From Epiperipatus broadwayi (Eukaryota; Onychophora; Udeonychophora; Euonychophora; Peripatidae), in the NCBI GenBank assembly GCA_028023455.1, contig JAQFVV010012530.1, forward strand, positions 2,376,909-2,440,908: 64,000 bases of DNA, read 5' to 3'. The notes under the pieces were generated by a model. That model searched no databases and was not told the DNA's origin. It saw only the letters and a program-made list of their open reading frames with translations. Numbering within the stretch: the stretch's first letter is position 1; each line of letters begins with the position of its first letter. Below are positions 31,640 through 41,539 of the stretch, one piece after another. Both the position numbers and the translations under genes were made by a program.

Positions 31640-31740
31640 ATGCATAGAAAGTGACAGAGTTGGCCTACAATCTATGGATCTTTAGCTCGAGTTTAGCATT
31701 TTATGACTATGTTAAACCATATAAAACTTGATTATGAAAA
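31640..31740 (-). repeat. SINE-like repeat, family C
   Basis: GTGACAGAGTTGGCCTACAA, then CTATGGATCTTTAGCTCGAG and TTATGACTATGTTAAACC match the reverse orientation of the family C consensus. Confidence 0.45.
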
Positions 31741-31919
31741 AGAAAATAACAAAGCATTAAAAACAAATGGGATTTGCTTAATTATTTATTAAATAAACAT
31801 GCAATCAGAAGAAAACTCTCCATACAGTAGCACCACTCGGTGCAGGCCAGAGTATACTATCAATGGATGCAGGAAGGTTTGTGCATAAAATCCCTATCTA
31901 GTGCCTACTCATGCAATAT

Positions 31920-31958
31920 TCCCAGACTAGTTTCTAGCTTTGGATTTCATCAGTGAGG
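31920..31958 (-). ncRNA. Hammerhead ribozyme motif, family 1 (copy d1)
   Basis: Minus strand: CCTCA - CTGATGA - AATCCAAAGCTA - GAAA - C TA GT - C - TGGGA. Core boxes and site are intact, but stem II has decayed to little pairing and stem I has one mismatch. Confidence 0.6.
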
Positions 31959-32580
31959 AGCCTTGGATCTGAGAGCACTGCACCATCTTAGGATCTAATG
32001 CAACTCTCCAGCAGTAAGCTTTTCTTTATTAGTTAACTATAAAGCTTTTGAATCCAAAATGAAAACCCAATATTGTTTTCAATTCAAGCTCATTAGCTTG
32101 TATATTCATAGATCTGAACTCATTTCAGCATCCATACTTTTTGGTCTCTTTGGTTCTTTAATAACTGTAGTCACCATAATCTTATTGGGCATAGTTGGTA
32201 TTAAACCATTAAACATTACATGACCACCATTCTTTATGCTTATACAAGATGTCTAACTCTGGCTTGCACTGAGTGGAGCTACTATAGGGAGAGTTTTACC
32301 TCTGTTAAATAGCATGTGTAAGCATAAAGAATGGTGATCATGTGATGTTTAATGGTTTAATACCAATCCTGCCCAATAGGATTATGTTAACTGGTTGTTA
32401 AAGAACCAAAGACACCAAAAGGTATGGATGCTAAAGTGAGTTCAGATCTACATGACTATACAATGAGCTTGAATTGAAAACAATATTGCGTTTTCATTTT
32501 GAACTTGAAGCTTTATAGTTGCCTGCTGGAAGTTGCATTAGATCATAAGATTTAGATGCAGTGCTCTCAGATCCAAGGCT

Positions 32581-32620
32581 CCTCACTGATGAAAGCCACA
32601 AGCTAGAAGCTAGTCTGGAG
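32581..32620 (+). ncRNA. Hammerhead ribozyme motif, family 1 (copy d2, damaged)
   Basis: CCTCA - CTGATGA - AAGCCACAAGCT (AGC/GCT stem II) - A - GAAG instead of GAAA - C TA GT - C - TGGAG. The A15.1 change to G breaks the closing A-U pair at the catalytic core. Confidence 0.6.
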
Positions 32621-32889
32621 ATATAGGATGAGTAGGCACTAGATAGAAATTTTATGCACAAACCTTCCTGCATCTATTGATTACTCTGGCTTGCACTGAG
32701 TGGCGCTATGTATGGAGAGTTTTGCCTGTGTTTTAAACAGCTTGTGTAAGCATGAAGAATGGTGATCATATGATATAAAATTTACATTCACAGTTATTGT
32801 TTTGATCTATTTGAAAACCAATGCATGTTTCTTTACAATTATTAACATTACAGTATCTAAATATTTAAAATATTATACATTTGTGGTTG

Positions 32890-33046
32890 TTTCTTTTTTA
32901 CTTGCCCTGCGTGATTTGGTGTAGTTAGAAGAGTATCCGAATTGGGATCAGAAGGTCCCAGGATCTATACTAGTGCTTAACAGTCTGATGCTCAAACTTC
33001 TGAACTCAAGCATTGAAGATATATGCTTTTTTTTTTTTTTTTTGAT
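32890..33046 (+). repeat. SINE-like repeat, family C, with poly-T end
   Basis: TGCGTGATTTGGTGTAG, then CTATACTAGTGC and TGATGCTCAAACTTCTGAAC match the family. It is followed by a run of about 18 T at 33028-33045. Confidence 0.45.
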
Positions 33047-33170
33047 AATTAAGTTAAAACATTTGCAATTATTTTTCTCATTTTTGATATATAATAGTCA
33101 ATAATATGAACAAAATATGTTAATATTTGATTAACAGATTAATTAAGTTAGAATTTAATAAGTAAAATAC

Positions 33171-33224
33171 CTTTGAATCTTTTCATCAGCAAGCTGTGAA
33201 TATCTTGTACCAGGTGCAGGGCGG
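33171..33224 (-). CDS. VAMP4-like v-SNARE, exon before the SNARE motif (partial)
   Basis: Minus-strand exon: poly-T acceptor ending TTTTTAG (33226-33225), donor GTATTTT. It opens with one base that completes a Ser codon with AG of the exon at 52990-53033, then encodes RPAPGTRYSQLADEKIQ and ends AG, completing Arg with the next exon. The product RPAPGTRYSQLADEKIQR joins the acidic N-terminus to the SNARE helix, as the PSGPRFGPRNDKIKH segment does in VAMP4. The length, 54 bp, keeps all phases consistent. The intron to the preceding exon spans about 19.8 kb. Confidence 0.8.
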
Positions 33225-33479
33225 CTAAAAAAAAAAAAAAAAAAATTATATAACAAATATTCAAGACGGTCATATTTTAATTTACTTTATATCAATCATT
33301 TTTAATTCTAGTAATATTTTGTATTAAAAAAAGCTATCTTTGATGAATTTTCGTGCCACATTACTGTATCAGAAATTCTTTTTTAATGTTACACTCCACT
33401 CTTTATAAAACATTTTAAAAAAAATTAATTCTAGGAACTTAATACATGGTGAGACCCAAAAAAATTGATTAATTAATAA

Positions 33480-33772
33480 ATTTTTAGATGAGAAAAATAA
33501 AAACAAGGCAATAGTTTCATCATCAGTAATTCAGTCTCCTGGGAAAGCTGTGACACATCATTCCACTGCTGATAGACTTCTGCCTTCTTCCTGAATTTGG
33601 CAGAAATATTCACTAATATGTCTCTATACCTGTACTTCATAAAAATGACTTGGACTTCCTCTTGTTCTCCTACCTTGCCCTCAAGAACATCAAATAAAAA
33701 ATTGTAATGGTACTTATCATATCCCAGCCCAGAGAGTTTTTTCTTCCTGAAAGCTGTGGCAATATTCGCTTT
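33480..33772 (-). pseudogene. Uninterrupted 94-codon open segment, unknown protein fragment
   Basis: The minus frame has no Met at its start and runs from a TAA near 33776 to a TAA near 33483. It reads AFRKKKLSGLGYDKYHYNFL, then FDVLEGKVGEQEEVQVIFMK, then ISAKFRKKAEVYQQWNDVS and QLSQETELL. The composition (Lys/Glu/Gln-rich with aromatic spacing) looks like real protein, and open length without introns is unusual for this AT-rich window. No family recognised. A processed-gene or retroelement fragment seems likeliest; it could also be an unrecognised single exon. Confidence 0.35.
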
Positions 33773-33789
33773 TTATATTCTTTTCTTAT

Positions 33790-34685
33790 AAAATTTGGGC
33801 ATTTAACTTTCTATTGAAATATTTTACGCTTTCGATCTAACAATAACACCACATCTTAAATATTTCCAGATGAGCTACTTCCCCTTTTTTTTTTTTTTTT
33901 TATCAAGATCCATATTTTTGATATATAAAATGCAAATTGGCCAATCATGTGAGGCAAAAATACATCTCCAAAAATCAAAATGATATTCTGTAGATGCAAG
34001 TAGTTTATATTTATCCCTGAAAGCTGCTTTTGTCATAGCAGTTCTGACCATAATAAACTATAGTTTAGATAACTAAATAAAACTTTTAGTCAGATAAATG
34101 TGTAATATCAGTTATCAGTCTTTTTTACATTTGCAATCTTAAAAAACATAATTAAATTATCTCATTCCCAGAAAATTGTAAAATCATCAGCCAAATCAAG
34201 AGTTAAGTGAAGATCGAGGGTGCTAACAACCACCCAATTGTGAACCTGATAGTCATTCAATAATGACCCTTTACTTAGCTAACTACAACTTATCGATCAT
34301 TTTCAAGTGAAGAAATAAAGAACTCAATGTAAATTGAACATTAATGAATTTATGAAGTTAGATCAAAAAACAAAGTGGTGATTAATGTGAAAAGTGGTCA
34401 TGTACTTTATTATAGAAGCACAAATATTGAAACACAAGTGGAACAGAATTTGTTATAAATGAAACATGAAAGAAAACATAGTGGGGATTGATTATCAGAC
34501 AGAGTGGCAAGATTAGTTATTCAACATAATAGATGATACCAAAGATGGCTACTCAGGTTCATGCCTCAACAAGTTCTCATCATCACATGACTCCAGCTTA
34601 CATAATGCTGTTCAGCAGTATACTTTTACTATTTATTAGTTACTAAAGCTTCCGCTAGATGACATAGTCATCATGAAAGAAAAAA
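33790..34685. other. Intronic DNA, no feature seen
   Basis: T run at about 33883-33901. No coding or repeat structure supported. Confidence 0.4.
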
Positions 34686-34689
34686 CAAG

Positions 34690-35430
34690 TTTTCATTCAG
34701 ATGAAAATTAAAGAATATTTTAAATCAGACCCACCATCATGAAAGACTTTAATGCTACAATTGGTAAACAATTGAAAGATGAAAGTGTTGTAGGTAAATT
34801 TGTATATGGAAATGGAGCAAGAAAATAAACTAGTGGAATTTGAAGAAAAAAAATTGGAATATTATAAATTCTTTTATTTGAGAATAAATGAAAAGGATGT
34901 AGGAGCATCCAATTAAAAATACAACCAATGTGAATTATATTTTGATTAATAATAAAGTTGAATTTCAAGATTTAATAGATGAAATACAGGAAGTGATCAT
35001 CAATTAGCGAGAAAAAGGATATGTGTTAATGCAAAGCTAAAGAGGCAAAAATTACTATGAAAAATAGTACTAAATTTATGTTTCTAACTTTCAGAAATAT
35101 TCTTCATTGGAGTATTTCTGAAAGTTAGAAAAACACATTAAGAAGATAGTGGTAAAATCGATTATACAGATAACCAAATACAAAAAAAAAAAAAAAGGCA
35201 GCAATTGAGATTATGAAGAAAAGGAAATATTTAAAAATAATTAATTCAGAACTAAACAAAAGAACTTTTGAATAGGTGAGGAAAATTCTAAGAAAAAATA
35301 AGTTTCAAATGTGTAAAACATTTATAGTGAAAAAAAGTTGTTTCAGAAATAAAAAGAAAATACGACATTATTATTATAAAGAGAACATCATAAAATTCTA
35401 TAAAGAAGCTATACAGTAATAGGGAATGAG
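34690..35430 (+). pseudogene. RTE-like LINE endonuclease relic
   Basis: Reading across frames: FNATIGKQLKDESVVGKF (GDFNAxxG block), then NYILINNKVEFQDLIDE (IDYIL block), then TGSDHQLARKRICVNAK (the catalytic SDH block of APE-type endonucleases; TGSDHRLVRAK in RTE/BovB). Further along, KYLKIINSELNKRTFE matches the linker before the RT. A 19-bp inverted repeat (35082-35100 and 35113-35131) interrupts it. Many stops; the RT itself is missing. Confidence 0.65.
35081..35131. repeat. Small hairpin, 19-bp arms
   Basis: TTTCTAACTTTCAGAAATA and its reverse complement are separated by 12-13 nt. No terminator context is expected in a eukaryotic intron; probably a local inverted duplication inside the RTE relic. 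Confidence 0.75.
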
Positions 35431-35469
35431 AAACAAAATAACTCCTACAATTATAACATCTTTTGAATT

Positions 35470-35760
35470 GATAAATGTCAGATATATTTAAATGAAGAGG
35501 TAAGACTTTTGCTCATTAAATTGAATTTCCATATTTCTTTCCATCTCTGCCTATTTCTCTAATAACAGCTCCACATCTTTTGCATTATTGCAAAATAAAT
35601 ATATTACTTGTAAAAAAAAAAAGTGTTGCATTTCATACTCATACTCTGACTGCCACTATGGAATTTTTATCCTCAAATATTCTATGGCAATGTTACAATC
35701 CTCTATTTCAAGTTTTGCTTCTACAACCATATAATTCCTAGTTGGTATATTTATAAAAAT
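35470..35760 (-). pseudogene. LINE reverse-transcriptase relic (motif C region)
   Basis: The minus strand reads IYLFCNNAKDVELLLEK, stop, AEMERNMEIQFNEQKS. This matches the segment after ADD in CR1-like RTs (compare DDIYLCAERREDMEVML in the LINE at 21.2 kb). The ADD itself is lost in an A/T run at about 35610. Further upstream it is not recognisable. Confidence 0.5.
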
Positions 35761-35762
35761 TA

Positions 35763-35832
35763 TTTTTAATTCTAAGCATTAGGAACACTAAATAAGAAAA
35801 GTTTTTTAGTGTTTCTAGTGCTTAGAATTAAT
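35763..35832. repeat. Hairpin with ~28-bp imperfect arms
   Basis: AATTCTAAGCATTAGGAACACTAAA and TTAGTGTTTCTAGTGCTTAGAATT face each other around AATAAGAAAAGTTT. Confidence 0.7.
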
Positions 35833-35839
35833 TATAATT

Positions 35840-37980
35840 TAAGAAAAATTTGTCAGCTTATATATATAATTAAAAAACTATTCTTATACAAATTATTGCA
35901 AATCATAAATCCTCTTTTTTATATTATAACAGTTGTCGTAAACTCATAAACCTATCTGCCATGCTAGGTTCAGACCTAAAAAATTTATAAAGACAGCAGG
36001 TATATAAAGATGAGATTCAACTTTTATCTAACCGAAAGCTCCAGTTACTAGCTCACAACTCTGAGCTTAAAATATCACGCTGTATATTTAAAATTTCTAA
36101 TTCTTGATTTTAAAATATTATTAATGAAATATCATAAAATAAGTTACTGCCAAAAACGAAACATTTTTTTATTACGCACACACACATTAATACAAACATT
36201 TTGAAGATTGAATTAACTATTAAATAATTTCATTTGTTATATGCACAGATGAATACATTCAATAGATTTAACACAATTTTAATATTTTGTTAGGTGCAAG
36301 TATGCTACATAGAATACAACATTTCACTAACCCAACACTTTTAACTCTAGGCTAAAAGTTCATGCCCAAAGCAATGATAGCTTACTAATATACCGATGTG
36401 ATCAATGCAAAATGAGAATGTTAGCATAACACAATCATGCTGACAGGAATTTACATCTGTCAAGTTATCATTAGAAAAATAATGGATCATGGTGAGAAGG
36501 AATGAGCATATTCCCCATGATCATTAATAAATTTCACCAACTGGCAGGAACGATCCACTGCCCAATTGGTGTTACTGAAAGAAGGTCCACTAGATCTGAA
36601 ATAGGAATATTCGCACATTTGCATGGATCATATTCAAAAAGAGACACTGCTATTATATTTTCTCCAAAGCAGGAATGTGCACTGCTGGAGAAATGAAATC
36701 ATTTGAAATAAATATAAAAGAGATGCTCTATAAATGGGGATAGCGGTCTTTGCCAGCTTACCGTCCCAACTAGAGTGTAAGAAAATCAATGGCATAGGAA
36801 ATACATCTATGACTATTGGCAACACAATGGCTATGATTTTGAGTCATGAATTCATTCAGGTAGGTATTATGCCCTGTATGCTAACATGGATCAAGGGAAT
36901 GAGAATCCAATAGGCTTCTCCAGATTACATTGACATAAAACAACCGTACATCCCTCCATCATTATCAATTTTACTATGAAACAATTAGCCCAAAATTAAC
37001 AAACCTAAACTAACATAATCTTATGAATCTATGCAGCCATTTATGCCCATTTTAAATTTATTAATTTAAATGAAATTAACGAGAATGGAAATAGTAGCAA
37101 ACATATAAAAATATATATATATAATAAATAATTCAAATTTTTACTTAGTCAGATAAGAGATTTCTTTTAAAAATTATGTGATGCTTAAAATTAATACTTG
37201 AAAAGTTTGTATTAATTAATTAAAGTTCATCTTTCATTTAAATCAAAAGTTCATACTTTCCATGGCTATAGGTTTATTGAAGTCTGTCTTTGCAATCATT
37301 GATACATCATACAAATCAGTTCACAGGTCCTTCCATCCCATATTAATATTGTCCTAGGTGGAGACAAATTCATTACTAGCCATTTTCTGGGAACCATCAC
37401 TGTGGAGGTCATCTTAGTTGATGCAAATATGGGAAATGTAATTTATTGTGTGACTCCTATATTTTGGAGATCCACAGAACACAAATGAAATATGTTTAAT
37501 AAAAACAATCACCAAGACCCATCCAAAAAAGCTTAAAAAGTTTTCTTTTTATAACATTTTGAATTCTTATCATCAAATTCCAGGATGCTGTTCTTATTGA
37601 CGATGATAATTTTTTCTCTATAGACCATGTGTTCATTTGCATCGTTATTGGCCAGCTTGCTTTAGAGTAAAAAGTCAAAATTTTATCACTAGTATTTTTT
37701 TAATTGATCTCTTATCTGGCTTACAATCAGTTAAATGCCCAAGGGTCTGTTTGCTATTCCATTCTACTAAAATAACTTTAAACAGAAAATAATTAACAGC
37801 TTTTATTATTTTATTTTACATTAAAATCAAATGATTTGTTTTTAGATTTTAAACTTTTAACTTTAAATAATTAATTAGTTAGTTTACCATCTGAGCACAT
37901 TATATATATTGATTTAAATCAAATTTTTATTAATTTTTATATTTCTATTTGAGAGAGATTTTATTTATCGATCTTTCCCA
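35840..37980. other. Intronic DNA with an unidentified medium-GC block
   Basis: 36380-36950 is less AT-rich and open in several frames (36502-36696 plus, with INKFHQLAGTIHCPIGV). The residues faintly recall PIF/Harbinger transposases (FHQLAGFPxxIGxxDG), but the catalytic Asp is not visible. I cannot support a call. 37250-37480 looks similar in composition. Confidence 0.3.
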
Positions 37981-37999
37981 CTTTTATTTGAAAGTGATG

Positions 38000-38700
38000 T
38001 AATGGAATATATGTATACCATTACAATATCTCTATAGTGATTCGCTATTCACCTTATCATAATCCAATATTTCCTATCTAACATTGATTCTCAATTTTCA
38101 TCAAGATTTTACATTCTTTTATCCAAATTCTAACCCTATCAACTGATATATAAATAAATATATTATACAATGAACTATGATCTATAATAGTTAATAATCT
38201 AAAATCTTTTTTATTTTATATAGAAATCTAATCCTTAAATCCTTTTATGGAATCTTATTACTATTTATAATTTTAGTAAAGCTTTCACTTAAACCAATCT
38301 TTGAGTACACTCTCATTACTTATTAATATTGTGAAGCCAATTCATCTCTTCATCCTGCTTTTCCTTTATTCTTTATGATACCTATCGTTCTGTCTAATTA
38401 TGGGTCCTTCATCCCATCCATATTTCCTTGAATTAATCTCCTTATCAGTATGAATTTCCTTTGCAATTATTTATTACAAAAGTTTTTTACCATAACTTAC
38501 ATTCTCTTTTTTTTATTACTCTATAGCAAACAATATAACAGTATGTCTTCAAATATCTTTTCTTAATATTTATCTGCTATTTTTCATAGTCACCTTTTCT
38601 TCATTGTTAATTACTTCAATTATCTTATTAAATGTCACTAAATCTTCCACTTTCTTTATTTTGCTGCAATATTTAATATAAAGACAATTTCTACACCTTA
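38000..38700 (-). pseudogene. Possible LINE relic
   Basis: The minus strand has scattered LINE-like words (KVEDLVTFNKIIEVIN, KKRECKLW, EEMNWLHNINK, ECTQRL) in changing frames. The pyrimidine-rich plus strand looks like the CR1-like LINE at 18.5-26 kb. No catalytic motif seen. Confidence 0.3.
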
Positions 38701-39527
38701 CTTCAGATACTTTTTAGCAAAATTTTTTTTATTATATATACATGAATTTATAAGAAAAAATTATATAATAATAGTAATAAGAAGGATTATAAATAATTTG
38801 AATTAATAAATTATAGTATATAAATATAAAAATATACTAAAATATATAAATAAAAAGAAAGATTTGTAATAATTATTATTATAGTTGGTTTAAATAATAA
38901 ATAATAGGAGCTAGGATGTAAGATAAATATTTTTTTTTTAAATTGTTTTTTTGGAAATTTTTAAGAATAAAAATAGGAGTGGGTAAATTTAAAAAGGTTT
39001 ATAATATTTATCATATACTGTAAAATAAAAAAATAAAATAAAAATATTATGAATAACAGAAGAATAAGTAAATAATAGATATTAACATAATTTAAAAATT
39101 AGAAAGAATATTTTAATAAATGAATTAATGTTGAATAGAGTGATATATAAAGATGAAATTATAAATATTTGATTAATTTGAGGACAATAAAATTACTGTT
39201 TTAGTTTATAAAAAGAAGTAATAATTAGGGTATTATTAAAAAATAATAAAAGAAATACTATATTTAAATTAATGGCTGTTCGTGAATTAATATATACAAA
39301 CAGGAATACACATAGACAATTATATTTATTTCCTATTTTAATTTAATGTTATATATTTTATTTTATATTATCTGCATTATTTTACTTTATTTGGTTTTAA
39401 TTCCACTTTATCACATTTAATTTATTTTAGTTTTATTATGCTTTGTTATATTTATTTTTTATTGATTACATTTTTATTGTATTATTTATATAGTTATTTA
39501 TTTTATGTTGTCATTATTCCATAGCTC

Positions 39528-39600
39528 TGAGCAAGATTGCAACACAGTCGAAACATCAGTGTATATTTAAAATAGGTGCAGAAATTGTATTTATATTAAC
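39528..39600 (+). repeat. Penelope-type end block (GAAAC motif)
   Basis: TCTGAGCAAGATTGCAACAC then AGTCGAAACATCAGTG resembles the blocks at 28.7 and 28.9 kb. Hammerhead-like CTGA and GAAAC are present, but the first core box and stem III are incomplete. Confidence 0.4.
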
Positions 39601-40020
39601 TTATTAAATTCATTCCATTTCTATTTTAATTCTACTTTGCTATTTCTATTCTTTTTTAGTCACTATCCCATCTAATTTTTATCTTCTCCTCATTAAATAA
39701 TTTATCTATAGGTACTTTATATTCTCTAAATGTCCTTTCCCTTTGTTTAACATGTGTTTCTTCTCCTTTTCCTGTTATCTCTAGAAGACATTCATTTACT
39801 ACCTTTTTCATCATGCCATTCCAGCCATCATAAGTTTTAAATTTGCCACCTTCATAATTCTTGCCAACATATTACTGAATTTATTCAATTTACAATCTTT
39901 TCTTATATCTCCCAACCACAATTTCCAATTCTTTTATACAATTATAACTTATGATTAATGTTATATCCTTTTTCATCAAATACAATTTCCATTTATCTTT
40001 TCTAGTTCTTCTTTATCTAT
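39600..40020 (-). pseudogene. Possible LINE relic (linker region)
   Basis: On the minus strand, fragments such as YDGWNGMMKKVVNECLL, EITGKGEETH and REGTFREYKVPIDKLFNEEK look like the linker between endonuclease and RT in the CR1-like LINE. The frames shift repeatedly. Confidence 0.4.
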
Positions 40021-40029
40021 TATTAAGCC

Positions 40030-40160
40030 CTATGAAGTTTAGTGGAGTGGTACAATGAGAATTAAAGATCTTCAGATTGATCCTAGTTCTGTCATTTCGA
40101 ATATTCAAACTCCTTATGAACTTTCAAGCAATAAAACCATTTCATTATTTATTTATTATC
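40030..40160 (+). repeat. SINE-like repeat, family C
   Basis: GTGGTACAATGAGAATTAAA, GATCCTAGTTCTGTCATTTC and AAGCAATAAAACCATTTCA match the family. The open frame 40055-40279 that covers it is fortuitous. Confidence 0.5.
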
Positions 40161-40379
40161 TATTAAAACATAATCAGCAGAGAATTTCAAATTCTGTATC
40201 AACAATGAAACCATGCCAGCCTATATACTTTATTCACATTTCAAAATATAGAAAAAAAATATTATTTCAGTATGGATAGAAGCTATTTTAAAGTTTGGTA
40301 GAGTGTGTGTATGTATTACAATTGTATCATATCTTATTTACGTAAATATTAATTTATCAGGATTCTTCTAAGCACTTTT

Positions 40380-40420
40380 TTTTGATAAATTTCAGTCGTG
40401 ATGTCATCAGACAATTGATT
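40380..40420 (-). ncRNA. Hammerhead-like motif, degenerate
   Basis: Minus strand: CTGATGA, CATCACGACT, GAAA, then TTTATC, where AT/AT could form a 2-bp stem III with site C. Stem II does not pair and stem I is A-rich, so this is probably a relic of a further Penelope-type family. Confidence 0.3.
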
Positions 40421-41240
40421 AAAAACTGGCATTGCAAAGTGAGATCATACCATCCAGAAATAGTATTTTATACGATCCACCTTTAAACAAAAGATAGAAG
40501 CATTTTAAATTTATAACCTAGTTTTATGTAAATCAGATATTAATAATTTTATCACAAATTCTTTTAATTGTGAAAATATTTGAACAGTTGTGAGCTTTGC
40601 AGTTTTCATACACATAAAATGTTAATGTCTGTTATACTCCTTATTTATATATACATTGTAATAGTATGGATATAGAGAGGAGCAGGGGTGATGGAATTCA
40701 TGATCCTCCAAAAGCATAACTGTTTTACTGATATCGAAAAAGAGCAAAGAATCAGCATTGTAATAAATATGAATAACATAGCATCACCAGCAATAATAAT
40801 CATAACTCAAGAGTCAATGGTAAGCCCTTGGAATTGGATTTAAATGCGACATGATATAAAATTTTAGGCAAATCATCATTAAACCAATGCTAAACTTAAG
40901 GTATATATTATCAAAATTTCATCTGCATGCATATATTTAAATGCTAAATAATTTCAATAATAAACATAAAAAAAGTACTGGGATCATATTAACACTGATC
41001 ATCATCAATGCTCAGGACCATTTGGTGTCTTGAGTATGATAGCCATCAATAAACTAATGATCATCCTAAATTGTATAAATAAAATGAAGTATATGAACTT
41101 TAAAGGTAATCTTTATCTTTGGACCATTCAACTACAGAAAATTATCTGGATGTCCAGATATATACACTCACATTCACATTGATTACAAAGCTTTAAAAAA
41201 TACTTTGGCATAAATTCATATACATATATACCTAATCAAT
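40420..41240. other. Intronic DNA, no feature seen
   Basis: No coding frame or repeat end could be supported. Confidence 0.4.
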
Positions 41241-41241
41241 C

Positions 41242-41538
41242 AAATTATACATAACTCAAAATAATAGATTACTGGTTTGTATTATTAAATCAATTTTTGT
41301 TCACAAATGAACCTTCTCAAGATGGCAGACAACTGGTTTGTATACAATTTAATATCATCAATTCAATTTTCATTCACAAATGAACTTTCTCAAAATGGCA
41401 TCTTGAGAAGCTTCATTTGTGAATGAAAATCAATTTAATGATCTTGAGAAATTTCATTTGTGAACGAAAATCGATTTGATGATATTAAATTAAATTGTAT
41501 ACAAACCAGTTGTCTATTATTTTGAGTTATGTATAATT
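41242..41538. repeat. Foldback MITE, ~297 bp
   Basis: The ends AATTATACATAACTCAAAAT (41242) and ATTTTGAGTTATGTATAATT (right end about 41538, allowing one offset) are inverted repeats. The match continues through ACTGGTTTGTAT / ATACAAACCAGT. The interior repeats a TTCATTTGTGAA palindromic block four times (CACAAATGAACCTTCTCAAG, TCTTGAGAAGCTTCATTTG and variants), with CTTCTCAAGATGGC inverted. Non-coding; low divergence between the outer arms suggests a recent insertion. Confidence 0.8.
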
Positions 41539-41539
41539 C

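Larger units (their letters stand above)
31808..32765. mobile_element. Inverted pair of hammerhead repeats, family 1
   Basis: The left arm (about 31808-32240) is the reverse complement of the right arm (about 32310-32730). Matching landmarks are AACTCTCCATACAGTAGCAC at the left end with TATGTATGGAGAGTTTTG at the right, and CCATTCTTTATGCTTATAC with GTGTAAGCATAAAGAATGG at the centre. Between them lies an extra copy of the repeat end (CTTGCACTGAGTGGAGC, 32262-32285). Hammerhead cores are at 31920-31958 (minus) and 32581-32620 (plus). Inverted and direct terminal pairs side by side are typical of Penelope-type elements. It sits in the VAMP intron. Confidence 0.75.

Noticed and set aside
36502-36696. 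Possible PIF/Harbinger transposase (INKFHQLAGTIHCPIGV)
   Set aside because: Only one faint block matches, and no catalytic Asp or downstream motifs were found in any frame.
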